Positions 27,976 through 35,797 of a stretch of 64,000 bases of DNA are shown piece by piece (the stretch's first letter is position 1; each line of letters starts with the position of its first letter). Made by a program: the position numbers and the translations under genes. The notes beneath the pieces are model-generated. The model had not been told where the DNA came from. It ran no database searches and saw nothing but the letters and a program-made list of their open reading frames with translations. Origin of the DNA: Chitinimonas taiwanensis DSM 18899 (GTDB lineage Bacteria > Pseudomonadota > Gammaproteobacteria > Burkholderiales > Chitinimonadaceae); assembly GCF_900119825.1 (NCBI RefSeq), contig NZ_FPKR01000001.1, positions 186,001 through 250,000 on the forward strand. The letters run 5' to 3'.

Positions 27976-29409
27976 ATGAGCGTCATCGTTCGGCAGTACT
28001 TCCCGAGCAATCCCGCCCTTTCTGAAGCCGCCATGCTGGATGGCTTCAAGCAAGGCAGCGCCATCCTGACCAGCCTCAGGACGGTGGCGTTCGCCCTGAC
28101 CCTGGGGCGCGACAAGCTGCTCTACCTGTCCACTTCAGCCACCGAACTGTATGGCGAGCCGGTCAAGCTGCTGCTTGAGCATCCAAACTTCTGGCTCGAG
28201 GCCATCCATCCGGATGACAAGGCCACGGTCTGGATGGGCCTCGACAAGCTGCGTGAGCAAGGCCACGAGCAGATCGAGGTCACTTACCGCCTGGTGTCCA
28301 GCGATGGCGATATGCACTGGGTGCGCCAGCAGTGCCGGTTGGCACTGAATGACGCGGGCGTGCCGCTGCGCATCGACTGCCTGGTCACGCCCAGCCTGCC
28401 CCCCGCCCCGGCACCGGCGCGCAACGAGGTCGGCAATGCAGTCTTCGTAGCGGCGGCCGATGCACTGCTGGTGCGCGATGCCGCCAGCCTGGATATCCTG
28501 GAAGCCAATTCCGCCACCCTGGCCCTGCTGGCCTGTGGTCGGGCCGAGCTGCTGCGTCAGCGCCTGGCCGATTTTTCGGCCCGCACCGAGGGCTTCGATG
28601 CCAAGGCCGAGGCCAGTTATCTGGATGCGGCACGGCGCGGCCAGGTCCAGCGCTATGACTGGCTGGTCAGCCCGCGCGAGGGCGGACCCCGCTGGGTGGA
28701 GGCCGTCACCAGCCCGATACGCCATGCCGGGCGCGACTGCCTGCTGACCGCCCTGCGCGATGTGGATGTGCAGCGGCGCGCCCAGCAGCAGCAGGGGCTG
28801 AATGAAGAATTGATCGAGCGCAGCAGCGATGCGATCGCCTGGGCCGATACCGCCGGCCAGCTGCAGCGCATCAACCCGGCCGGCCTGGCCCTGCTCGGCA
28901 TCCAGGCCGAGGGCGTGAGCGACCTGTTCCTGACCGACCTCCTGCCCGCCTGGGCGCAGCCGCATTTCCTGCAGACCTGCCTGCCGCTGGCCACGCGCGA
29001 AGGGCGCTGGCATGGTGAAATGGCCTTGCTCAGCCGCGATGGGCGCAATCTGCCCGTGATGCTGACCTTGCTCGCACACAAGCAGGGCGGCGCTCTGCGC
29101 GGCTATAGCTTGATCGGTCAGGACATCGCGCCAGCCAAGCTACGCGAGCAGCGCTATAAGCAGGAAAAAGAGAATCTGGAAGAGGACAAGCTGTTCCAGG
29201 CCAAGCTGCTGGAGAACATCAGCGCCGGTCTGGTGCAGCCCCTGGCCCAGCTCGCGCAGCTGGCCAAGTTGCTGGAGAAGCATCCGGAAGAAGTAACCCG
29301 CGCGCTGCCGCACCTAAAGCGCACGGTAGAGCAGGCGCGCCGCCTGGTCGACGCCAGCGCGGAATTCATCCTGGCCGGCGCGCAGCGCGATCTACCGCCG
29401 CGCGACTAG
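27976..29409 (+). CDS. Triple-PAS protein with a histidine-less kinase dimerisation segment
   Basis: 477 residues from the ATG at 27976. Three PAS modules can be traced (about 15-120, 150-265, 275-390). A coiled coil (about 390-410) then leads to a sequence resembling a HisKA H-box, [16 protein letters not shown], in which the phosphorylated His of the usual S-H-E-L-R-x-P-L is Ala (about 417). No ATPase domain follows; the protein ends about 60 residues later. It therefore looks like a sensor/dimerisation protein without kinase activity that might pair with another histidine kinase. No membrane helices. It is divergent from ruvC and stands alone. Confidence 0.82.
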   Translation: MSVIVRQYFPSNPALSEAAMLDGFKQGSAILTSLRTVAFALTLGRDKLLYLSTSATELYGEPVKLLLEHPNFWLEAIHPDDKATVWMGLDKLREQGHEQIEVTYRLVSSDGDMHWVRQQCRLALNDAGVPLRIDCLVTPSLPPAPAPARNEVGNAVFVAAADALLVRDAASLDILEANSATLALLACGRAELLRQRLADFSARTEGFDAKAEASYLDAARRGQVQRYDWLVSPREGGPRWVEAVTSPIRHAGRDCLLTALRDVDVQRRAQQQQGLNEELIERSSDAIAWADTAGQLQRINPAGLALLGIQAEGVSDLFLTDLLPAWAQPHFLQTCLPLATREGRWHGEMALLSRDGRNLPVMLTLLAHKQGGALRGYSLIGQDIAPAKLREQRYKQEKENLEEDKLFQAKLLENISAGLVQPLAQLAQLAKLLEKHPEEVTRALPHLKRTVEQARRLVDASAEFILAGAQRDLPPRD

Positions 29410-29415
29410 GCGCGC

Positions 29416-30336
29416 TTAACCCGGAGGCGGGCCGCTCAGCTCGGCTTCGCCACCCCGTCGGAAAGTCCAGGTACGGGTAATCGACAGGATGTCGGCCGGC
29501 TTGCCGCTGGCGTCGACAATGCCATTCGGCAACGGCGGGAAGGGCGTCGCGCTCTGTACGATACGTCGCACGGCTTCTTCCAGTTCCGGATCATTGCTGA
29601 AGCCAGGCCGATTGCGGTGATCGAAACCCACCGCCACGCTGCGGCCATTGGCGTGGATCTCCACCGTCACCAGCAGCTTGCCATACAGGCGCTCGCCGCG
29701 CCGGCTGGTCGGGAACAGGCGGTTGCCGATGCGCTCGATCTTCTGCGTCCACGCATCCACATAAGTGGCTTCCACCACCGCCTTGGAACGCGCACCGACG
29801 AAGGCCTTACGCGGCTTCTGGTTGTACACATCCTGCTCGCGGCTGATCTCGGCCTCCAGGCGCGCAATCTCGCTCGCCTGCTGACGCAGGGCATTCAGAT
29901 CCATACCCGCGCTGGACGACGGTGGCGTCTGGCGCGCGGCATCGGCCGACAGCGCCTGCGCATTGCGCAGCGTGCTGATCAGTTTGCGCTGGCGCTGCTC
30001 TTCTTCCAGCTGGCGCTTGGCCGCCTGGGCCAGCAACGGCGAGGGCTGCTCGACCGGCTGGGCCGGCAGCGGGCTCTTTGCGCGACGCTTCTCATCGGTA
30101 TTGCCGCCGCCGTCCAGATTGGCCTGGGCCAATACATCGGGGGTTTTCGGCGCCAGCAGGGAGCGCGCATTGACCAATACAATTTCGAGCGGGGCGCGGT
30201 TGAACAGCGTACGCGGATCGGGCGGCACAAAGCGCACCAGCACGATCACCAACACATGCAGCAGCAGCGATACCGTGACGGTGATCGCGAACAGGGAACG
30301 GCGAGGAGGCGAGGTATCGAGGCTGGCTGAAGACAT
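29416..30336 (-). CDS. TonB C-terminal domain protein (energy-transducer-like)
   Basis: 306 residues from the ATG at 30336. A membrane helix (about 14-37, LFAITVTVSLLLHVLVIVLV) is followed by a periplasmic region with a coiled coil (about 100-190), and a TonB/TolA-type C-terminal domain (about 205-300, with YGKLLVTVEIHANGRS and EEAVRRIVQSATPFPPLP). It resembles TonB but has a Gln/Arg-rich coiled coil instead of the Pro-rich spacer. No exbB/exbD is adjacent. It is convergent with the PAS gene (6-base gap) and divergent from the cytochrome gene. It may energise an outer-membrane receptor or act in envelope stability. Confidence 0.88.
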   Translation of the reverse strand: MSSASLDTSPPRRSLFAITVTVSLLLHVLVIVLVRFVPPDPRTLFNRAPLEIVLVNARSLLAPKTPDVLAQANLDGGGNTDEKRRAKSPLPAQPVEQPSPLLAQAAKRQLEEEQRQRKLISTLRNAQALSADAARQTPPSSSAGMDLNALRQQASEIARLEAEISREQDVYNQKPRKAFVGARSKAVVEATYVDAWTQKIERIGNRLFPTSRRGERLYGKLLVTVEIHANGRSVAVGFDHRNRPGFSNDPELEEAVRRIVQSATPFPPLPNGIVDASGKPADILSITRTWTFRRGGEAELSGPPPG

Positions 30337-30485
30337 GAAGTTAAATGACGATGGCAAGTCGCGCGGCAGTGTAGCACAGCGCCCCCGCCTAGCCGGGCGG
30401 CTCAATTGCATCGCCCGGTCAGCAGGACTACCATCCTCGGCTAATCAGCCCTGCAGCACGGGGCGCCCACTTCGGAGAATCGCAC

Positions 30486-30791
30486 ATGAAATGGCTGCTT
30501 GCCGCCCTGCTCGCCAACCTCGCCGCCGCGGCCCAAGCCGCCCCCGATGGCCAGGCCCTGGCCGCCAAGTACAACTGCATGGGCTGCCATCAGGTCAATA
30601 GCGCCGTGGTCGGCCCCGCCTACAAGGCGGTGGCGGATAAGTACCGCAATGACAAGGCCGCACCGCAGCGCCTGGCCGACAAGATCAAGAAGGGTTCGGT
30701 GGGCACCTGGGGCAAGATTCCCATGCCGGCCCAGCAGCTTAGCGACGCCGACCTGAAGATCATTGTTCAGTGGGTGTTGAGCCAGAAATGA
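30486..30791 (+). CDS. Class I c-type cytochrome (c551/c552-like)
   Basis: 101 residues with a signal peptide (LLAALLANLAAAAQA). The haem-binding CMGCH sits at 31-35, and the axial Met is Met80 in GKIPMPAQQ, the small c551/c552 layout. It is a soluble periplasmic electron carrier. A good GGAGAATCGCAC leader precedes the start. It is followed by a hairpin at 30800-30818 and then dksA. Confidence 0.95.
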   Translation: MKWLLAALLANLAAAAQAAPDGQALAAKYNCMGCHQVNSAVVGPAYKAVADKYRNDKAAPQRLADKIKKGSVGTWGKIPMPAQQLSDADLKIIVQWVLSQK

Positions 30792-30799
30792 AAATGCAA

Positions 30800-30828
30800 A
30801 GCCGGCATGATGCCGGCTCTGTTGCTTT
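30800..30828 (+). terminator. Terminator after cytochrome c gene
   Basis: A 9-bp inverted repeat AGCCGGCAT/ATGCCGGCT (30800-30808 and 30810-30818) is followed by CTGTTGCTTTT. Confidence 0.75.
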
Positions 30829-30966
30829 TAAGAACCCGCTCGCGGGGCGAGTGCATGATGGTTGCAATCAGGTGAGATGCTCCGTTAAGCTCGCGCCCCG
30901 CAACTTTGGGAACGTCCCGACATCATTGCTCGGGATGCCCGTCAACCAGCGTGGAGATGCACCACC

Positions 30967-31380
30967 ATGGCCAAGAAACTGACCGAGGAAGATATCCTCA
31001 ACTGGCAAGGCGACGACTACATGAACGAGGATCACCTCGCGTTCTTCCGTCAGCGTCTGCTCGATATGAAGGCCGAGTTGCTCGCCAACGCCAATGCCAC
31101 CAGCCAGCACCTGCAGGAACAGGAAGCCACGCCTGATCCGGCCGACCGCGCCACCCTCGAAGAGGAATACGCGTTGGAGCTGCGCACCCGCGATCGCGAG
31201 CGCAAGCTCTTGCTGAAGATCGATTCGACCATCAAGAAGATCGACGATGGTGACTACGGTTACTGCGACGATACCGGCGAACCGATTGGTCTGGCCCGCC
31301 TCCTGGCCCGCCCGACCGCTTCGCTGACGGTGGAGGCGCAGGAGCGTCGCGAACGCCTGAAGAAGCAATACGCGGACTAA
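30967..31380 (+). CDS. dksA: RNA polymerase-binding transcription factor DksA
   Basis: 137 residues. The coiled-coil tip with DPADRA (Asp57, Asp60, Ala62), required for secondary-channel action with ppGpp, is conserved, as is ELRTRDRERKLL. The zinc-finger positions hold only one cysteine: Cys100, Thr103, Thr121 and Ala124 in the C-x2-T ... T-x2-A pattern, so zinc is unlikely to be bound. This variant is common in alpha- and betaproteobacteria and typically folds without zinc. It has a 175-base leader after the cytochrome terminator and a strong terminator behind it. Confidence 0.96.
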   Translation: MAKKLTEEDILNWQGDDYMNEDHLAFFRQRLLDMKAELLANANATSQHLQEQEATPDPADRATLEEEYALELRTRDRERKLLLKIDSTIKKIDDGDYGYCDDTGEPIGLARLLARPTASLTVEAQERRERLKKQYAD

Positions 31381-31407
31381 GCTTCCCAGCAAGCCCGTAC
31401 CAGACAG

Positions 31408-31435
31408 AACCGCCTGGCCCTGCCCGGCGGTTTTT
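31408..31435 (+). terminator. Terminator after dksA
   Basis: Arms AACCGCC (31408-31414) and GGCGGTT (31426-31432) with an interior TGG/CCC near-pairing are followed by TTTTTGTTTT on the plus strand. Confidence 0.85.
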
Positions 31436-31444
31436 GTTTTGTAT

Positions 31445-31678
31445 TCAGCCCTGGCGCCAGGTGCGCAAGCCACGCCACAGTGCGCCAGCCAGCACGAGAC
31501 AGCCGAGTTGCCAGACCATGCGCGACCAGGCCGGGCCATAGGCATCGCCCCCGTAGGCGTACTGACGCCAGGCCGTAGTAAGCAGGCTGAAAGCCGCCAG
31601 TGCCGCGAAGACGAGCGCAGCCAGCGATAGGGCCCAGGCCAGTACCACACCGCTACGACGTAGCCAAACTCCGCGCAT
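31445..31678 (-). CDS. Small two-helix membrane protein of unknown function
   Basis: 77 residues from the ATG at 31678, with GGAG five bases upstream. Two hydrophobic helices are clear: about 9-34 (VVLAWALSLAALVFAALAAF) and about 52-68 (MVWQLGCLVLAGALW), joined by a polar loop with Tyr/Gly and a tail rich in Arg. No family was recognised. It lies divergent from aroG and convergent with dksA, whose terminator reaches within ten bases of its stop. A much longer open frame continues upstream antisense to aroG, but that part is a shadow. Confidence 0.65.
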   Translation of the reverse strand: MRGVWLRRSGVVLAWALSLAALVFAALAAFSLLTTAWRQYAYGGDAYGPAWSRMVWQLGCLVLAGALWRGLRTWRQG

Positions 31679-31795
31679 GTCCGCTCCACCATATGCGTGC
31701 CGACTATCGACCGCATCGAACAAAGTTATTTGCACCGCCAGGGTGGCTGCCATTACCCTAAGCAGCTCCCGATCCCCAGCCCCAAGCGTGCCATT

Positions 31796-32857
31796 ATGCT
31801 GTTCCAGACCGACGACGTCCGCATCAAGGAAATCAAGGAATTGCTCCCGCCCATCGCGGCGCTGGAGAAATATCCTGTCACCGAAGTGGCCACGACAACG
31901 ACCTTCCAGACCCGCCAGGCCATCCACAAGATTCTGACCGGCGAGGACGACCGTCTGCTGGTGGTGGTGGGTCCCTGCTCGATCCACGACCCGGAAGCCG
32001 CGCTCGACTACGGTCGTCGCCTGCTGGCCCTGCGCGAAGAGCTCAGCCACGATCTGGTCATCGTCATGCGCGTCTACTTCGAGAAGCCGCGCACCACCGT
32101 GGGCTGGAAGGGCCTGATCAACGATCCGCACCTGGATGGCAGCTTCGATATTAATAACGGTCTGCGCCTGGCGCGCAAGCTGCTGCTGGATCTGAACAAT
32201 ATCGGCATGCCGGCCTCGACCGAATTCCTCGACATGATCACGCCGCAATACTTTGCCGACCTGATCAGCTGGGGTGCGATCGGTGCGCGTACCACCGAGT
32301 CGCAGGTACACCGCGAACTCGCCTCGGGGCTGTCCTGCCCGGTCGGCTTCAAGAACGGCACCGACGGCAACCTGAAGATCGCCATCGACGCCATCCGCTC
32401 GGCCAGCGTGCCGCACCACTTCCTATCGGTGACCAAGTTCGGCCACTCGGCCATCGTCGCCACCGGCGGCAACCCGGACTGCCATGTGATCCTGCGTGGC
32501 GGCAAGGTGCCGAACTACGACGCCGAACATGTCGCCGCCGCCGTCAAGGACGTGGCTGCCGCCGGCCTGCCGGAAAAGATCATGGTCGATTTCAGCCACG
32601 CCAATAGCAGCAAGGACTACCGCAAGCAGCTGAGCGTGGGTGCTGATGTGGCCGGCCAGATCGCCAGCGGCAACCAGGCCATCTTCGGCGTGATGATAGA
32701 AAGCCATATCAACGAGGGCCGCCAGGACCTGGTGGAAGGCCAGCCGCTCAAGTACGCATGCAGCATTACCGATGCCTGCCTGGGTTGGGACGATAGCGCC
32801 AGCCTGCTGCGCCAGCTTGCCGCCGCAGTAGCCGAGCGCCGTAGCCGCAAGGCCTGA
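31796..32857 (+). CDS. aroG: 3-deoxy-7-phosphoheptulonate (DAHP) synthase, class I
   Basis: 353 residues from the ATG at 31796, matching the AroG family start (DDVRIKEIKELLPP). It condenses PEP and erythrose-4-phosphate, the first step of the shikimate pathway. Motifs: GPCSIHDPEAA, MRVYFEKPRTTVGWKG, GARTTESQVHRELASGLS and DFSHANSSKD. The metal-binding Cys (GPCS), His and Glu are in place. Which aromatic amino acid feeds back (F, Y or W type) is not certain; overall closeness to the AroG form favours Phe. Ends in a strong bidirectional terminator. Confidence 0.96.
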   Translation: MLFQTDDVRIKEIKELLPPIAALEKYPVTEVATTTTFQTRQAIHKILTGEDDRLLVVVGPCSIHDPEAALDYGRRLLALREELSHDLVIVMRVYFEKPRTTVGWKGLINDPHLDGSFDINNGLRLARKLLLDLNNIGMPASTEFLDMITPQYFADLISWGAIGARTTESQVHRELASGLSCPVGFKNGTDGNLKIAIDAIRSASVPHHFLSVTKFGHSAIVATGGNPDCHVILRGGKVPNYDAEHVAAAVKDVAAAGLPEKIMVDFSHANSSKDYRKQLSVGADVAGQIASGNQAIFGVMIESHINEGRQDLVEGQPLKYACSITDACLGWDDSASLLRQLAAAVAERRSRKA

Positions 32858-32873
32858 GCGCAAGCTCTGCCGC

Positions 32874-32907
32874 AATAAAAAACGCCGCGTCATGCGGCGT
32901 TTTTTAT
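32874..32907. terminator. Bidirectional terminator between aroG and the lipoyl-like gene
   Basis: AATAAAAAACGCCGC pairs with GCGGCGTTTTTTATT around a five-base GTCAT loop, giving an A-run before and T-run after the GC stem for both strands. Confidence 0.93.
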
Positions 32908-32923
32908 TGGCAAGCGAGTCAGC

Positions 32924-33424
32924 TCAGTCTTCGGCCAGCAAGCGGCGCAATGCGGCCAACTTGCGCAGCTCGGCGCGCACATGCACTTCCACCTCGCGCC
33001 GCCCTAGCTGGCCCTGCGGCCCCGCCGGCACCTCATCCGGGGCAATGCCGAGCGCCGCGCACAGGGCGAGTGCCTCGCTATGCACGGCGCTCGGCGCCAG
33101 CGGGCGCTGCGCCAGCCGGCAGGCCGGCACCGACAACACCTCGGCCGCATCCTCGGCCGGAATCAGCATCTCGCCAAAGTCCGGCTCATCGGCCTCTATC
33201 ATGGCCAGCAAGTCACTGGCGGCCAGCGGCTCGCCGATGGCCACGCAGTGCTCCAGCACCATGCCCGCGGTGGGCGTCACCACCACATGCACTTCGCCAG
33301 CCACCGCCAGGCGCACCAGCGGCGCATCAGCCTCCACCTGCCAACCTGCTGGCACCAGCCATTCGGTCACCACGGCCGGCGAGCACAGATCGTCAGGGGC
33401 ACAGACTAGATGGGTGGTCAGCAT
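32924..33424 (-). CDS. Lipoyl-like plus E3-binding (PSBD-like) domain protein lacking the lipoylation lysine
   Basis: 166 residues from the ATG at 33424. The first half looks like a biotinyl/lipoyl beta-barrel (WQVEADAPLVRLAV, HVVVTPTAGMVLEHC, GEPLAASDLLAMIEAD). The second half matches a peripheral subunit-binding domain (SEALALCAALGIAPDEV, then GPQGQLGRREVEV). The swinging-arm Lys is missing; the whole protein holds a single Lys, near the C-terminus, so it cannot be lipoylated at the normal site. No catalytic acyltransferase domain follows. It may bind a 2-oxoacid dehydrogenase E1/E3 component without carrying substrate; this is inference. It faces aroG across a terminator. Confidence 0.7.
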   Translation of the reverse strand: MLTTHLVCAPDDLCSPAVVTEWLVPAGWQVEADAPLVRLAVAGEVHVVVTPTAGMVLEHCVAIGEPLAASDLLAMIEADEPDFGEMLIPAEDAAEVLSVPACRLAQRPLAPSAVHSEALALCAALGIAPDEVPAGPQGQLGRREVEVHVRAELRKLAALRRLLAED

Positions 33425-33566
33425 GGCGGCGCGGCAGACAACGAAATGGGATAGCGGCGATGATACTGAGAAAATGCAGTTTGCATACGCCAGCCTTCCG
33501 CGCGGCAGGCGACAGCAGACGAACGCAAGAAGTGCGCGTCCCGCGCGGCTGCCAATACCGCCGGAG

Positions 33567-34454
33567 CTAGCCGTAGCGGTGCACGGGCAGCCCGGCAACA
33601 CCGGGCTGGACGGCAAACAGGCTGCCTGCCAGTGGCTGCTCCATCAGCTCGGCCGGGCTCAGGGTTTCCCAGGCCGTGGTGATAAACAGCGTGCGCAGGC
33701 CATCGCCACCGAAGCAGACCGAGGCCGGCAAGCTGACCGGCAAGTGCACGGTGGCCAGCAGCTCACCCACCGGGCTGTAGCGGCACACCCGCCCGGCGCC
33801 CCATTGGGCAATCCACAAGCAGCCGTCCGCATCCACGGTCATGCCATCCGGCCCGCCTTCGCGCGGGCGGTCGAACTGGCGCCAGAGCTGGCGCGCGCCA
33901 AGCCGGCCCTGAGGGTCGAGCCGGTAGGCATAGGTACGCGCCAGATAGCTGTCGTTGTGATACAGCACACGCCCATCCAGACCCAGGGCCGGACCATTGC
34001 AGATATGGTAATCGCCGCTGGCCTGCTGCCAGCTGCCATCCGGGTCTAGCCGGCACAGGCTGCCGGCGCGCTGGCTGTAATCCTCGTTATGCATGGAGCC
34101 AAACCAGATCGCGCCATGCGCATCGGCCTTCGCATCGTTCAGGCGCAGCAGCGGCGCAGCCGCATGCGGACGCAGCAGGTACTCGATGCGCAGGCTAGGG
34201 CTCAGCCACAGGCGCGCAATGCCATCGCGAAAGCCTGCCATGAAGCCATCGCCATCGCGGCGCGGAATCAGCCAGCACAGCCAGGTCGGCAGCGCCCAAC
34301 TCTGGCGCTCGCCGGTGGCCAGCCGGTAGGCATGCAATTGCTGGCCCTTGATATCGGTGAAGTAGAGCATGCCCGCCTCGGCCAACCAGACCGGCCCCTC
34401 GGCCAGTTCGGCCTCCAACGGCCAAAGGCACTCCGCCTGCATTTCACGCTGCAT
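33567..34454 (-). CDS. SMP-30/gluconolactonase/LRE-family protein
   Basis: 295 residues (an ATG four codons in, at 34442, is also possible). The six-bladed propeller of the SMP-30 family shows AEGPVWLAEAGMLYFTDI, the metal-binding LNDAKADAHGAIWFGSM, CNGPALGLDGRVLYHNDS, and DGMTVDADGCLWIAQWGAG. Relatives hydrolyse sugar lactones (glucono- or arabinono-lactone), using a divalent metal bound by Glu, Asn and Asp. No sugar dehydrogenase is adjacent, so the substrate is undetermined. It is divergent from the CWC gene. Confidence 0.9.
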   Translation of the reverse strand: MQREMQAECLWPLEAELAEGPVWLAEAGMLYFTDIKGQQLHAYRLATGERQSWALPTWLCWLIPRRDGDGFMAGFRDGIARLWLSPSLRIEYLLRPHAAAPLLRLNDAKADAHGAIWFGSMHNEDYSQRAGSLCRLDPDGSWQQASGDYHICNGPALGLDGRVLYHNDSYLARTYAYRLDPQGRLGARQLWRQFDRPREGGPDGMTVDADGCLWIAQWGAGRVCRYSPVGELLATVHLPVSLPASVCFGGDGLRTLFITTAWETLSPAELMEQPLAGSLFAVQPGVAGLPVHRYG

Positions 34455-34660
34455 AAAATCGCCCGCCCCGGCTTGGTGTTTGCTGTTATAGCGGCTAGTT
34501 TACTGACTTGCCCATGCGCATGAAAACGGTTTCATAATTCACCGCAGTGAAGTGCGAAAAGTCATTGCTAGGCGAGGGAAGTACGGGCAGGCGCTGGCAA
34601 AGGATTCACCTTGGCTGGGGCATGTCGTATCGTGTGGGCATTCCCGTCAGGCCCACCATC

Positions 34661-34873
34661 ATGCAAGCCAAGCCCCATCTGTACTGCCCGCTGTGCGGCG
34701 CTGCCAACCAGTGCGCGCCCGCGCAGAGCGGCAGCCTGGACAGCCCCTGCTGGTGCCGCACGGCCCAGATCAACCCGGCTGCGCTGGCACGCATCCCGCC
34801 CGAACAGCGTGGCGAGGCCTGCCTGTGCCCGCGCTGCGCGCAGCTGAGCACGCCACCAGCCAGCAACGACTAA
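34661..34873 (+). CDS. Cysteine-rich CWC-family protein
   Basis: 70 residues from the ATG at 34661 (upstream GTG at 34547 gives a longer frame of unlikely sequence). The pattern is CPLCGAANQCAPAQ, then CWC, then LCPRCA, the signature of the small cysteine-rich CWC family, probably a zinc-binding fold of unknown role. Its stop overlaps the convergent hydratase stop by four bases. Confidence 0.85.
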   Translation: MQAKPHLYCPLCGAANQCAPAQSGSLDSPCWCRTAQINPAALARIPPEQRGEACLCPRCAQLSTPPASND

Positions 34874-35655
34874 GGATTGAGCGCCGGATGCGCCTCGAAG
34901 CGCACATCCAGGCTACCTAGCTCGGCAAAGCGAATCTGCAGCGGCAGGTCGAGCGGCAGGGTCAGCACACCGGCATAGGAACCGGTGATGATGGCCTGAC
35001 CGGCGCGCAGACCCTGGCCCTGGTTGCGCAGGTATTCCACCAGCCAGTACAGCGGTGCGCGCGGCACGCCGTTTGGATGGCGGCCTGCGTACTGGCCAAT
35101 TTCGCCCAGTGCATCGCTGATCTGCAGATGCAGCTCGCTGGCGCCCCGGGCCAGCTCGTTATCAACCTCGGGGCCCAGCCACAGGCCCTGGTTGACCAGG
35201 CCATCAGCCAGCGACTCCACAAAGGGCAGGCCGGCGGTATCGCTATAGCGGCTGGCGATCAGCTCCAACCCCAGGTGGGTATGGGTGATGGCGGCGTCGA
35301 TCTCGGCCTCGCTATAGGGCAGCGCGCGCGCCGGCAGGTCGTGGCCCAGTACAAAGGCCAGCTCGGGCTCCACGCGCGCGTGGCCGTCCTTGGGCCAAAG
35401 CCGGCACGGACCATCCTGCTGGATGCCCTGGGTGTAGATGGGGGCGACCACGATGCGCTCGGGCGTGGGCAGGCCGCATTTCCAACCGCCAATCTCGGCA
35501 CCCAGCTCGCGGCTGACGGCCTGCTGGATCGCCATCGCCTGCTCAAGCGTGGTAGGGCGGCAGGCTTCGGGCAGACGTGGGCCGCTGCTGCCGAGCAAGC
35601 GGCGCTTGGCCAGGATTTGCGCCGCGGCATGGGCGGCTTCGGGCTGAACGGACAT
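34870..35655 (-). CDS. 2-keto-4-pentenoate hydratase / fumarylacetoacetate hydrolase family protein
   Basis: 261 residues from the ATG at 35655. It resembles MhpD-type hydratases, with the ordered motifs GWKCGLPTPER, EPELAFVLGHDLP, and AAITHTHLGLELIASRY in which Glu residues bind the metal. Members hydrate 2-hydroxypenta-2,4-dienoate in aromatic ring meta-cleavage pathways, or decarboxylate oxalocrotonate. No other ring-cleavage gene lies nearby, so the physiological substrate is open. It is divergent from amn with a 142-base gap and convergent with the CWC gene. Confidence 0.88.
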   Translation of the reverse strand: MSVQPEAAHAAAQILAKRRLLGSSGPRLPEACRPTTLEQAMAIQQAVSRELGAEIGGWKCGLPTPERIVVAPIYTQGIQQDGPCRLWPKDGHARVEPELAFVLGHDLPARALPYSEAEIDAAITHTHLGLELIASRYSDTAGLPFVESLADGLVNQGLWLGPEVDNELARGASELHLQISDALGEIGQYAGRHPNGVPRAPLYWLVEYLRNQGQGLRAGQAIITGSYAGVLTLPLDLPLQIRFAELGSLDVRFEAHPALNP

Positions 35656-35797
35656 GGCGGCAGGTATTCCAGGGACGAATGGCGCCCTTATACACCGCTG
35701 TGCGGCGCAGCCCAAGTGCAGGCCACACTCGCCGCCGCCCGCCCGGGCGGCTACCATCGTGGCAAGGCGCCATGCGGCGCACTGCCAGGAAGTGTCC

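Noticed and set aside
31679-32419. Long minus-strand extension of the two-helix membrane protein under aroG
   Set aside because: The ATG at 31678 has a proper Shine-Dalgarno sequence; the extension is antisense to aroG and not protein-like.
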